Shown: positions 1-11,699, counted from the stretch's first letter. The stretch: DNA of 64,000 bases from Diphasiastrum complanatum (GCA_029204225.1 CM055098.1:326501-390500), one strand, 5' to 3'. The notes: generated by a model not told the origin, from the letters alone. Numbers and translations are program-made.

Positions 1-601
1 TATTTAGTTCTAAGTTTAAATTGCCATGGGCACCACACATAGATATGTAATTTCAAGCTAAGTAAAAGTTAGTCACAAAGGCCTATTGGGGGTTTGTCCC
101 ATGGCACCAGTGTGATTCAAAGTTAAGTTAGTCTATGTGGCTTACTTGTCCCACAGTGCATTTCTATAAGTGACCATCACTCCAAGTATAAATAGGAGTG
201 GAAGAGTCCATTTTCGGGGAGAACCTCATTTGAAATACATGCCTATCTTCTCTTTGAGTGTTCTCCCTTGTGTGGTTTCATGTATTGTATTACTTCACAT
301 TATATTGTATATTATTCATCTAGCAATAGGTTAAGTTAATCTAGGCCCTCCATTCTCTAGTAGGGTAAGCCTTAGAGGATGAGATTTAGTTTAAGGTATT
401 ATCTTTTAGGTTAAGCCGTCATTTGCTAGAAACTAAGTAGAGAAAAGAGATTCAGAAGAGTGGATCTTACCCTCAGGATACTCACCATGCTCATGACTGT
501 CTTTCTTGCATCCATATCCAAGCTATTGGAGAAGCCATAGGGAGACTGCCATAGTCATGCTAGTTGGAGCCATAGCCAGTTTGGATGCTGAAGATCCAAC
601 A
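1..601 (+). repeat. 5' LTR (left end cut or rearranged)
   Basis: Positions 103-601 match 1701-2212 closely, including the conserved end GATCCAACA. The first 102 bases do not match the start of the 3' LTR, so one copy has been rearranged at its outer end or the true start lies outside the window. The last bases CA directly precede the primer-binding site. Confidence 0.8.
187..195 (+). promoter_or_regulatory. TATA box of the 5' LTR
   Basis: TATAAATAG lies in the matched part of the LTR, where a U3 promoter is expected. The 3' LTR has CATAAATAG at the same place, so that copy is damaged. Promoter role is inferred from position and consensus. Confidence 0.5.
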
Positions 602-602
602 T

Positions 603-621
603 TGGCACCGTTGCCAGGGAG
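603..621 (+). other. Primer-binding site, tRNA-Asp type
   Basis: TGGCACCGTTGCCAGGGA, two bases after the LTR end, matches the complement of the 3' end of plant tRNA-Asp except for two G-to-A changes. tRNA-Asp priming is known for Athila/Tat-type Ty3 elements. The better preserved site at 17224-17238 has the same core. Confidence 0.7.
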
Positions 622-1622
622 AGATTGAAGCTATGAGCGCACAACCTCAATGACAAAGCTTTGAAAGACAAGCAATGATGATTCCGTGGAGATTTGTACA
701 AAGGCATTGGTTATATTATGGACAGATATGCAAATCCACACAAGACCCATCTCATTCCTTTTTTCCATCCATTCATTCTCTCATGTTCCACCATATACTA
801 CATCTTCAGCTTCATCTCACTTCCCCCATCCTTGTCTCAAGTCTTCATTCTTCCCCGATGGATCAATCTGCACTACTTTAGTTTGTCAACTACAGTACTT
901 CGTGAAGCAGACAAATCTACGACATCTGTAGCATACCATTGATAAAGTTCACGGGGCTTGAAGCAACAAACTCAAGGATGTTAGAGGCTCTCAACAATGA
1001 TAATGAGCCATGTCTTAAAAAAAAAAAAAAGACACGTTAACAGCTTGTTGATCCTTCAAAAAAAAAAAACAAAAAAACAAGGCCATACACACCTCTATAC
1101 ATTCCCGACCGCTTGAAGAGTTCTTGAACTCTGTGAAGAATTCAAACAGCGGCAAGAAACGTCAAATGGGAAATCTCTGCTGCCAAAAGTGCTTCAAAAG
1201 ATAGTAATGAGCAAAGGAATTTTGATCCATCCAGCCACTTCCATATATCCACCTTCACCACTTCCAAGATTTCAACACCCTCTATCACACCCACTCCATC
1301 TTCATCTCACTGCTGTTCAGTAACCCCTTGTGTGGCATTCACATCATGTCTCAAGAAATACTAAGCTCGTGTACATCATCCGTTGAATCATTTGCGTGAG
1401 CAATTGGAAGCAAGTCATCAACGAGCCAACTCCACTCTGCTTCAATTCAAATCTTCAAAAGACACTCATACTTCTTCAAAGATTAATCTCCTATGGAGCA
1501 GCACTTTACAAAAGTTCCACATCTACAAGCTGCACCGACTTTGACTCCTCCAGCACCATAAGGAATGGGGTCTTAACATTGCACTTGGCGTGGGATCGCC
1601 AAGTTCTTAATGGAGGGGATAA

Positions 1623-2212
1623 TGTAGGCTGATATTCCAAGGAATATTCTAGCTATCCTGCTGAACATCTTCAAAAATACAAGCAAGATAGGATTTAAAC
1701 GCACCAGTGTGATTCAAAGTTAAGTTAGTCTATGTGGCTTACTTGTCCCACAGTGCATTTCTGTAAGTGACCATCAATCCAAGCATAAATAGGAGTGAAA
1801 GAGTCCATTTTCGGGGAGAACCTCATTTGCAGTACATGCCTATCTTTCTCTCTGAGTGTTCTCCCTTGTGTGGTTTCATGTACAGTGTTACTTCACATTG
1901 TATTGTATATTATTCATCTGGCAACATGTTAAGCTAATCTAGGCCCTCCATTCTCTAGTACGGTAAGCCTTAGAGGATGAGATTTAGTTTAGGGTTTTAT
2001 CTTTTAGGTTAAGCCGTCATTTGTTAGAAACTAAGTAGAGAAAAGAGATTCAGAAGAGTGGATCTTACCCTTAGGATACTCACCATGCTCATGACTGTCT
2101 TTCTTGCATCCATATCCAATCTAGTTGGAGAAGCCATAGCGTAGACTAGTTGGGAACTGCCATAATCATGCTAGTTGGAGCCATAGCCGGTGTGGATGCT
2201 GAAGATCCAACA
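1623..2212 (+). repeat. 3' LTR of the small element
   Basis: The repeat starts TGTAGGCTG directly after the purine tract GGAGGGGATAA and ends CCAACA, giving TG...CA ends over 590 bp. Differences from the 5' LTR are scattered, so the insertion is not recent. Confidence 0.8.
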
Positions 2213-3830
2213 ACAAGCTAATGTGACTCTCCCTTTCCACGTTCTCTGAAAACATGTAGGTAAGTGGAAATAGCAAATTCAGTCCACCGACACCACCACC
2301 CCTAACGAGCTGCCCGAAATGCCATTACACCTCACAAATCCACTTACTGAAAGGGGCAATATCAAGATTCCAACTACCCATCGCCAATCTCACAAAGTGC
2401 AGTTGTACTGGATGGTGGCTCAAGTGTCAACATCATTTCCACCTCCCTCATGTAAGAATGGAATCTGAGAGACAAACTCACCAAGCCCACTTGTCAACTC
2501 AGGATGGTTGATCAAAGTGTGGTCCAACCTACCGGTTTCCTCCCACAAGTTCTGATCAAACTAGGAGGCCTGAAATTTTTTATAGACCTAGTCTTACTCG
2601 ATATCCCTAGTAATGCCTATTCCTACGAGTTACTACTTGGTCACCAATGGTTCACTAATGCAAGAGTCATTCACAACTGGAGCAAAGGATGAGTCACCTT
2701 TGGAAATAGAGACAACTCTATTACCATTGATTCATTTGGCAAACTCAAACCCGCATGTTTTCACAATGAGGGATTCTCTACTACTAATTCAATGTTTGAT
2801 TCACACCAGTGCACTCAAGAAAAAGGTCATTATGTTGAATCTACTGGTATCATAAGCTGGAGTCACAGTGTGGCTACCATTAATTGTGTGAATGCCGATT
2901 ATTGTGCTCAACATCAGGATGATTGTACCTATACTCGGTTGGCCGATAACAAACAAATTCCTGATCTAGACACCCCTATCATTATTATCTATTTTACTGA
3001 TATTCTTCCACACAATGATGAGTTGTTAAATGTTGCATGGCTACCTAATGATGAATCAGAAGATTTATTCGTAGATGATGAAAATGTCTTACAAATTTAG
3101 AATTGCCTAGAAGATTTGGACAATTCTGATATTCAAATCCTTAACTACATGGAGGCACTTTCACTCAAATCCTTTCCGCAGCATTCATCCAAAGTGGAAC
3201 CAATTGCCAAGGTTATGGTCGAAAAACCTGATACCAAGCTATACCATGTCAAACGACCAAACTATTCATGGGACCTCTATGAGGAGGAAACAATTTTTCA
3301 AATCGACGATGAGATCTTCCATGATGTGCCACCAGTTCCTCATCTGCATACCTCACGTCCTCTGAAACCACAACCTCGTGGCCACACCATGAAAGAAAAT
3401 ATGAAGAAACCCTTGCAAATCCAGCCACCTGGAGACCTTACCACTGCTAGGGAAGTTCATGATATCGCATATGCTCATACGCCAATCCCCGAACCTCCCA
3501 AGTCACCATCCAGAGAGTTGAAAGGCAAGGCCTCCCTCGAATCCCCAACACATGATGTGCTTGCATATTTTAAAGGCTACACGATCGAGGATGTGACCAT
3601 TCAATTACCACAAGCTCAACGTGAGCCAAATGGTAACTCACCCTACGAAGGCCTTGCCTGAACCATCACTCTCTCCTTGAGTGGGCCCAATGAAAGTAAC
3701 GAATACATTGTCCACATAAGGGCTCATCTCAATCGGGAATAACGTAGAAGGCTTGAGAAGCTTTTGCACAAATATCGACATGTCTTTGCATATAATCCTC
3801 AGAATCCGCGTCCAATGTCCATTTAAACCT
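2213..3830 (+). pseudogene. Ty3 relic A1: gag tail, protease and linker
   Basis: The translation continues the frame seen in antisense copy A2 (QANVTLPFHV near 2213, then PLHLTNPL). A retropepsin core follows: DGGS at about 2413, then LLGHQW and VIHNW at 2638-2685, the usual C-terminal part of this protease type. The linker (3116-3661) holds MDNSDIQ, NYMEAL and EEETIFQIDDEI, all matched in A2. Stops and frame changes near 2690, 3100 and 3660 make it dead. Reverse transcriptase is absent because the copy breaks off near 3830 into a related but different family. The 5' side was interrupted by the small LTR element. Confidence 0.75.
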
Positions 3831-5692
3831 GGAACCAGTGCACCTCTCAACTTCATTGCGATACAACAACCAGCAGTTCCAGCAGGGATGCCATCAGAAA
3901 GACACCAATTCCATGCTCATGTGTTAGCTGTCACATGAGCACAGAAGAGAAAGGAAGTGGCTCCCTCACCACCACCCTCGATCACTGACGACCAACCCTC
4001 AACTTCAGCACCATATCTGAATGTGAGGGAAGAAAGAAGACAGTACTAGAAAATATGACACTAGGTACAAAAGGCACAAGTGGAGGAAAAAGAGCAGGAA
4101 AGGGATAATCCCACGGAACCTCCAGTTGGCATGGAACGGGAACCGCAAGCGGGCTCACCACTACGCACTAATCAGAATGATCAGTTGCACCAACATGAAC
4201 CACCTTTTCACATGGTGGAGCCTGAGGGACACCACACTGAAAGGCTCACAATCTTATTGGCAAGCCGTGTTAGTTTACCTCTCGGAGAATTACTGCGGAT
4301 TGCACCACAAGCAAAAAGCCTTCTAGCTGAATGGGCCAAAGCAGATGAGGAACTAGTAGTGCCTGAGCCCATATATTGTACGGGCTATGAAGAAACAAGT
4401 AACGTCCCACATCGGGACAGCATGGGAAAGTGAGGAACACAACATCACTTTGCCAATCAAACACAAGAGATACGAGGACGAGGTAGCAGTAGTAGATGGA
4501 GGATCAGGTGTCAATTTGATCTCCACTACTTTGTATGAAAAATGGGGTTTACAAGGATTAAAGCCAGCAAGATTCGCCATCAAGCTGGCAGATCAATCCT
4601 GTGTAAAACCAAAGGGTGTAGTTGCCGATATCCCTGTAAAAATAACAGGCATGCAATTTGTGATCACTTTTGTAGTCATGGATATACCTGAATCTCCAAC
4701 TGCATACCGTGTATTTCTGAGAAGACCATGGTTGAGGACTACGCAAGTAGTACACAACTGGGGTACGAGGAAACTCACCTTTGAGAATAGAGAGCGGGGT
4801 GTAAAGGTTGATCCAACCACATGGGCTGTGAAACCTATTGCACCCAAGGCTGATGACGGATCATCTACGACAGATCACATGATTGATCGCCCAAGGCCAT
4901 CCAAGAGAGGTCACTATGATTCAGAGATGAATGTCGTGATATGGACGGATGCATTAGCAACTATTGACTATCGGACATGTCAATATGAATCGGATCCTGA
5001 ACCCAGTACATCTTCACCCAAGTGTCACACTATATGGACACACCCGTCACATGTGGGATGAATATGATAAACGTAGCATGGCTGTCAGCGGAACCTATTG
5101 AGAACCCAGTGGACGATGATTTAGTCCCTTGGAAACATGCTCTAACCTATAATAAGGAGATTGAGCTGACTGATGAGCAGGTCCTACACCACATGGACCC
5201 AGATCGTTACGGAATAAAGAAAGTACTAGCTCAACCACCGCAAAAGTCTGCTATGGCGAAAGTCTCAAGGATCGATCCACCCAAGGCACCTGCGAATAAG
5301 AAGAATCAGTTGAAGCAATGCTACAACTAGGTGATCCGATGGAGTGATATACCCAAAGAGGCGATAGCTATAGTGGATGTCGATATTTGCAACCACGAGG
5401 TGAATGTCACGGTAGTTCCAATGAAGGACAACAAGGATGAATCCACCAAAATGACAAAAAAGAACAAAAAAAAAGTGTTGGATTCCTTGAAGTCAATCAA
5501 GATGGACTCAGATACAGCGTCATCTTCTACACAGGTGACAGAAAATCAAAAAATGACCAGTCGGATTAAGATCAATATGTTGAATGAGGAATCTCGACGA
5601 GCGCCAGTTCACGAGATGTCTGAGACTTTCAAGAACTATACCTTGGACAACGTGGTAATTATGATGTCGCAAGCTCAATGAGAACCTGATCA
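3831..5692 (+). pseudogene. Ty3 relic B1: gag tail, protease and linker
   Basis: A frame at 4387-5061 contains VVDGGSGVN (retropepsin aspartate), FVVMDIPES and RRPWLRTTQVVHNW, so the protease domain is nearly complete. The linker that follows (RWSDIPKEAIAIVD, VPMKDNKDE, FKNYTLDNVVIMM) is matched by B2 at 18400-18840. DGGS in place of DTGA or DSGA is shared by copies of both families, so it is a lineage trait and not damage. A stop separates 5022-5330 from 5331-5681. No LTR or capsid region survives on the left, where the sequence joins A1. Confidence 0.75.
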
Positions 5693-6794
5693 AAGTCAGG
5701 CACCAGCGGAACAAGTCTTCTAGGGACCTACGAGAACACAGCCGATGAACCTTGCCGAGCCAGGTGAAGAAGAAAAGATAGTGCATGTGTGAGAGCAATT
5801 AACGCCCACACAGTTCAAGAGACTACGATCATTGTTGGTGGAGTGTAAAGATTGTTTTGCCTAGAGCTATAGTGATCTTAAGGGCATTCCTCCAATAGTA
5901 GTCCAACACACCATACCTTTGGTGGACGGAGTAGTCCCCAAGATAAGTTGTTACTACCATTGCAGCCCGAATTATATAGAGCTGATCAAGCAGGAGTTGT
6001 AGAAGCTGATGGATGTAGATTTCATTTACGAAATCGAGCACACGGAATGGGTATTGCCGATAGTTATAATACCCAAGAAGAATAGCAAAATGCGGATTTG
6101 TGTGAATCTAAAGACACTAAATGCAGTCACCAAAAAATATCATTTTCTCTTACCATTTACGAAAAGTGTCCTCGACAGAGTAGCTGGCGCCAAAGCTTAC
6201 AGTTTTCTAGACGGCTTCAGCGGCTACAACCAACTGAAGATAGCCCCCCAAGACCAACACAAAATAGCATCTGCCATGGAATGGGGAACCTATGCCTATA
6301 AAGTGATGCTATTCGGACTTTGCAATGCCCTAAGCACCTTCCAACGAGTCATGCAGACGGCATTCAAAGAATATTTGCAAAAAAATTTGGAAATTTTCTT
6401 GGACGATCTACGCGTGCATGGACCAAACTCAAAACACTTATCCAAGTTGGAGAAAGTGCTACAAAAATGCCACGACTTCCAGATCTCCTTGAATCCAGAA
6501 AAATGTCAACTATGGGTGACACATGGCTTGATTCTCGGCCATATAGTGTCAAGACACGGGATTTCCACAGACCTATCAAGGATCAGGATCACTGTTGATC
6601 TACCACCAATGGGGACGATCTGTGAAGTCTACATCTTCATGGGTCATGCTAACTATTATAGGATCTTCATTCTTGATTTTGCGGAGTTAGCCCAACCAAC
6701 TTACAAACTCACAATGGATCTGGAATGAGGAAGCCCTAAAGGCTTCCAAAAGCTTAAGGATGCATTGGTTTCAGCACCAATCTTATGCCCACCC
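5693..6794 (+). pseudogene. Ty3 relic B1: reverse transcriptase
   Basis: The 239-codon frame at 6009-6728 carries RT motifs in order: FIYEIEHTEWV, PKKNSKMRICVNL, FLDGFSGYN (first catalytic Asp), FGLCNALSTFQR, and IFLDDL (the catalytic pair, normally Y-x-D-D), then GHIVSRHG. The FGLCNA-STFQR and FLLPF signatures place it on the Athila/Tat side of Ty3, not among chromoviruses. Stops upstream (5840-6002) and a frame change near 6728 inactivate it. Homology to B2 stops near 6795, before RNase H. Confidence 0.85.
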
Positions 6795-7060
6795 CCCCAT
6801 ATTCTTGATCTTAATAAGGCGCTACCTTCAGACAAAGTCGAAAATCAGCTACCAGTCGCTCGTATGTATTACTGAGCTGATCTTCTTGGCGATCCATGGA
6901 CACGCAGATTCCAAGCATGGGTCGACCAAGATTGGCTGAGAGGAGTCCATATGTCCCTTCACACGCCCAAGGACTTGAAGAAACTGACCGCCTCAACTTT
7001 ATGGAGGACATCATAACCTACCTGATCCAACAAAGGAGGGCGAAGAAGACTCTTTACTGA
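6795..7060 (+). pseudogene. Tail of the family B 3' extra ORF
   Basis: LNKALPSDKV, QLPVAR, LGDPWTRRFQAWVDQ and HTPKDLKK match the last 85 residues of the extra ORF in B2 (25500-25760). Here they follow RT almost directly, so RNase H, integrase, the spacer and most of the 3' ORF are deleted (about 5.6 kb relative to B2). One stop and a frame change are present. Confidence 0.75.
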
Positions 7061-7106
7061 ACTGGCAGAGTGCCGAGGGACTGGCACTACTTCAGGCCAT
7101 GGGTCC

Positions 7107-7300
7107 TGTTGGGGGTATTCCCAACGAATTGTAAATAAATAGATTCGACCAATAAAATGTGTTGCGAGGGCATGGCATATTGCGCGCGTAAGCCCATGGC
7201 CCAATGTACTTTTGTGGACCCTTGGACCAAGTTGGGTCCAAGATGAATGGATAGGATCATTGTAGATATTAGCCAATAGGATTTTGGGGCAAGGGCCTTC
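7107..7300 (+). repeat. Partial 3' LTR of B1
   Basis: It starts TGTTGGGGGTATT like the B2 LTR at 25809 and shares CCCATGGCCCAATG, the TGGACCCTTGGA stretch and ATTAGCCAATAGGATT. Similarity ends at about 7300, before the TATA box, where the next relic's sequence begins. Confidence 0.75.
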
Positions 7301-8000
7301 CCAATTTCCGTGCCTGAGAAAAAAAATTTGTTTTTCTCAAAAAAATTTACAGTTGCCCACAATCCTTCACGAGCACCCCAAATGCACCATATAGACAACC
7401 GTTAAAAAAAACTTTTACCGTAAAACTTCTTAAATTCCTATGGTTCTTGCAATCTCCCCCGAGCACCAAAACAATTCATGGATCTCAAAGTTTATACAAT
7501 CTAGTTTGTAAAAAATTTACAACCCCTTTTTCTAAGTTGAATGCCCATTTTTCCTTCTCATTCTTTGAGCGCCCATAACTTCCTTGTTTGAGTTTAGATG
7601 CCAGTGCTATAAAAACGAAAAGTGACCAGAAAGATGATCCTGACACTGCTAAGTTATTAAAATTGTGTCATTATTACTTTTCAAAAAAAAAATTCAAGAC
7701 CCCTATTCTTGAGTCAGTTTTTTTTTTGTGTTTTCATTAGAAATTTTCAAATCTTCATATCACCTCCGTTTTAGATTAGATTCAAATGCTGTAAAAAGCA
7801 AAATTGTTTGTGGTGACAGATTGAACACAACAAATACTTCATTTTAATTTGTTACACTTTCCATTCGCAGCCACTTTATTCTTCGAGGACTCAAAATCTT
7901 TAAGTGAGTGGAGAAGAGCAATTTTACCAGCTTGTAAAATATCATTCTGAATAAATTTCAGACGGTGAATTCATAGTCCACAAGTCTTCACTAGTCATCA
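7301..8000 (+). other. AT-rich leader before the tandem-gag relic
   Basis: No coding sequence is visible. Two similar stretches lie about 190 bp apart: TTTAGATGCCAGTGCTATAA near 7591 and TTAGATTCAAATGCTGTAAA near 7774, each followed by A-rich sequence. The region directly precedes the gag start at 8001, so it is probably the element's untranslated leader. No LTR end or primer site was recognised. Confidence 0.4.
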
Positions 8001-10502
8001 ATGATGGACCGTTATAGTCAAAACATTCAATTTCCATCTATTGATGAAATACAATATAAAATCGTACGTTACAGCCTTGTATTTGACAGACAACCAAGTT
8101 CAATCAGCATTGATCATTGGTTGACTGAATTAGAAGCTTATTTTCATCATCGCCATTATTTTGAAGAAGATAAAATCTATTTTGCTTCATTATGCGGATA
8201 CTCAAGCACATTTGAGCACAAAGCTTTGGAGTCAATTCAATATTGCTTTCATTGATAGTATTACCAAGTTTTATGAGAAATCATTTGAATCTCTCAAACA
8301 AACTTGTTCTGTACAACAATTTAATCAGCAACTCTTGGCATTGGTTCATAAGACAAGATTTGAGTATAGAAAATTTTTGAGCTACTATGTGGGTTTCCTT
8401 CAAACGCCTATAAAGAATGTGCTTCAACCAACTCTTTCCAAATCCATTTATGTTGTTAGTTTTATGGAATTGTGCAATATGATGGATCGTGCACTTGCTC
8501 CAGAGCACTTATCTGCAAACCACATCAACGAATGGTGGAAAGTCACCACTTCACGAAAACCTTATTATTACAACCAACGACTATTTGAATACGTTAGTCC
8601 TACCTTTGATGGAAGCATTCACTCCATTAATGTAGACAGTTGGCTAGAAGATTTGGATTATAACTTCTACTATAGTGGAGGTATTGATGACAGTAGTATG
8701 GTTTACTTTGCCTCATCGAGTTTCCAAGGACGTGTTCAGTCATGGTGGAACATCGTTCACGACTTTCTTCCTAAGAACTGGTTAACTTTCAAAAGAGTTT
8801 GTAGACAGATCTTCAATCGATCTGGCTTCATCCAATGGTATTCTTTGGACCAGACAACTACAGTTGCTGAGTACAATAGAGAATTCCAACAAATGGTCCC
8901 AATATTCGACTATGGAGAAGTATATCTTATACAATGCTATATATATGGCTTACAACCTCAATATCGGAGCATTGTAGGAAACTATCTACAAACTACTTCT
9001 CTCCAGCCTGGTTTCCAATTAAGGAAAACTATGGAATATGCTTTAAAGTATGAGCAACAAGAACAAAGGCTTAAATTGGAAGCTGAAAGGAAAGAAAAAC
9101 AATCCAAGTGGTTTGAGGAAATGAAGATGCGAATTTAGAAAGTGAGTGTATACATTAAAGCATCAGTGGATCGACAACCACATGTGAATGAAAGAGAATA
9201 AACTTTTGAAGATGAAGATGATTTTAGCAATGAGTCTAATGAGCCAAGTGACAACAATGAAGCGGATGAGCGAAGTGAGGACAATCAATCAGATGAGCAA
9301 AGCGATGACGGAAGTGAAGTCCCAGATCCAGACACAATTGCAACAACAGATGGTGAAAATCAGAATTCAGACAAAGGTCAAGATTCGGATCGGGATGTGA
9401 AGATAATTAAACATCCTTTTAAGTTTCACTTCAACCATCAAAGTCCGGAACTTGACCTACATCAATGCCTTAATCTGGTCAATGAACAAGCAACTGTGGA
9501 TCGTCAGATTGGGAATATTGCTACGCTCGAAGACAATCGATCAAGACATTCACCAAACTTTCAGATTGAGGACTATATGACATCGATATTCCATTATTTG
9601 GAATTGAGTGGTTATTATAAGGATTCGGTCTACGAACCATGTCAAATTGATATGGGAGCTTTTGAGAATAATTTTATTTTTGACAATGATCTAAGAGAGT
9701 ATGAGGTATTCAACATGGATACTGGTAGAAATGAAGAGATTTTATTAATCCATGGAAATTCTACTTGTATCAATACTTTGGATTATGGTTCAACGTCTCA
9801 TGGATCCATTAGTCAAGAGCTTCAAGTGGCTTTTGTTGGAGAAACTTACTCCTATGGATTCTCTAGAACTCATAAGCCAAATTGTAATTCACGTGCATAT
9901 TTAGAATGTATGGATGTGAATAATGATTGGGAACATTCTCTCAGTCAACCAACACTCTATAGGAAACTGATTATAAATATGCCATCAATCTATATCAGTT
10001 TCTTTGGAGAGGTTTACATTGCTCAGTTTACTCTAATGTGATCAATCTTCAACAATGATTGTTCACCATCAATGGTTATTTGGAACAATCGAAACATCAA
10101 ATTTCTAGTTCAACTTTGGAATGTATTTTCAATACTTGGGATTGATGCTTCAACGATTTATATGGGCGACTGCAAAATTTATATTTCGAGACAAGAGTCC
10201 ATATTTGAGGTCAATCAGTTCAAATATTCACTATCACCTATGAATGAGGTATTGACCAAATTTGAAGAAATATATTTTGGTCAACAATATGCCTAGAGAT
10301 ATACTTCATCATACGACCGAGTTTCAATATTCATGCCAACTACTTTGTATAGAGCATTTATATTTGAACAACAATTCATGACTACCATTGCTCATGGAAG
10401 AATTATAATGTTCTTCATCAAGTTGGTTAAACAACATGGATTGCCAGCTACGATAGAAGAGCCAGATGCAAGACAAAACCAAGAATCCAAGGGAATTGGA
10501 TA
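8001..10502 (+). pseudogene. Gag-only Ty3-like relic with two tandem capsid units
   Basis: A frame opens with ATGATGG at 8001, shifts once before 8255, and then runs in one frame to about 10502 with stops at 9136, 9199, 10039, 10294 and 10500. Unit 1 has SISIDHWLTELE, DKIYFASL and SVQQFNQQLLALV. Unit 2 (8587-9060) has SINVDSWLEDLD, MVYFASSSFQGRVQSWWN, TTTVAEYNREFQQM and MEYALKYEQQ. This is the Retrotrans_gag pattern repeated twice. An acidic Ser/Asn/Glu stretch (9205-9390) follows, then about 370 residues of unknown type (9397-10502). No zinc knuckle, protease or polymerase is visible. It could be a non-autonomous element or a once-domesticated gag; the stops favour the former. Confidence 0.7.
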
Positions 10503-11284
10503 AGCATCTAAATTGGTATGATGTCGAGGAAGCAGACAAAAGAGGATATTGCAGTGACACACTATGTCCATTCCATACAGATTGGTTACCAATAAGCAAT
10601 ATGGTGCTTCATCAAACTCTTCTTCGACCATCAATTTTCCTCCATGGGAACAAGGATTACAATCTGAAGCCAACAAAATAATTTCAATTCAACAGCTTTG
10701 GATCTGTAATGAGGCAATACGTTTTTGGATGACACATCCTCAATCATGACTACTTAACTAAGGCGATCAAACTGATCAGACAAGAGTCTTCATTTTTTAG
10801 GACAAAAATGTTTAAGTAGGCCCAAAAGGAGCTATTAGCCTTAAGAACAAGGCGGTTCCCTCTTTAAGCCCTTCAAAGTAACTAATAAGGGTAATAGGCC
10901 AATAAGGGCCCAATATAGTTTGAATAATACTTAACAAGGGCTAACTATCCCTCAAGATAGTTAAGTTAAGTTAAGTAAGAGCATTGTCTACAACTAGGCA
11001 AGAGACATCATTTTGTGAATCTTTTGGCTCATTTGCAAGTGAGAGCTTCTAGCTTCCTTGTGAATGTGAGCCATAGGGATCTCCATTGCTAGGTCTCATG
11101 TGCCCTATCCACATGAATCCATGCTCATTTACATTGTTTTGTACTCTTCTTTTCATTGCTAATGTGATTCCATTGAGATCTCATTGTTTCTAGCTTTCTA
11201 TGGATATGTTATCTTGAATGCTTTGTACTTTTCTTGCTCTTAGCTTTACTTCCATTGTAGTTGCTATTTGCTTGAATTTGGCAC
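10503..11284 (+). other. Probable 3' end and LTR-like DNA of the gag relic
   Basis: Short frames (10466-10681, 10564-10749) may be frameshifted continuations of the unknown module. From about 10750 the sequence is non-coding, with repeated TTAAGTTAAGTTAAG near 10960 and a T-rich stretch. It resembles the untranslated end and LTR of an element, but no matching 5' copy exists here to set borders. Confidence 0.3.
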
Positions 11285-11677
11285 ATGACAGTAAGCAAGG
11301 CTTACAAGGTTTACATTCCTTCAACAAGAAAAGTTCTCATTTCTAGAGATGTCATCTTTGAAGAAGGCAATGTACCAAAGAAAGTTGATGTTGATGAAAC
11401 TAACAATCTTCATGTTGTTTCTCCTAACTTTCTTGATGGTGATGGATCTATGGATGATGATGGTGGAGATGCCTCTCCAAGTCAAGTTCCAAGAAGATCC
11501 TCAAGGCAAAGGGAAAAGCCAACAAGGCTTACATATGATAAGAAGGGTAAGCAAGTTGTGGAAGGTACAAACTTGGCTTTACTCACATGTTTTGGTACAT
11601 CTTCTTGTGTGGATGATGTTACGCATATGGATGGTTGTCTTCATGAAATGGATGTCATTTATGATTCTGGAAATTGA
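11285..11677 (+). pseudogene. Copia integrase C-terminus and linker (C1)
   Basis: The start SKAYKVYIPSTRKVLISRDV is the classic end of a Ty1/copia integrase, followed by an acidic, Ser-rich linker and RRSSRQREKPTR that normally precedes reverse transcriptase. The frame ends at 11677 and an LTR starts almost at once, so reverse transcriptase and RNase H are deleted. C2 has SKAYKVYIPTTNKVIIGRDV, so the two belong to related copia families. Confidence 0.85.
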
Positions 11678-11699
11678 AGAATCTTTATGAATCCAAGTC

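Larger units (their letters stand above)
1..2212 (+). mobile_element. Small non-autonomous LTR retrotransposon
   Basis: Two direct repeats about 0.6 kb long flank roughly 1 kb without convincing coding sequence. The left repeat is followed by a primer-binding site and the right one is preceded by a purine-rich tract (around 1611-1621), the standard order for an LTR element on the plus strand. The interior (602-1622) has A-rich stretches near 1018 and 1061 and only short ORFs without recognisable domains. The DNA right of the element resumes a Ty3 gag/protease frame, so it inserted into that older element. Its left end is at or beyond the window edge, so target-site duplication cannot be tested. 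Confidence 0.8.

Noticed and set aside
9188-9400. Met/Lys-rich 70-codon frame
   Set aside because: It is a shadow of the acidic spacer in the gag relic's main frame.
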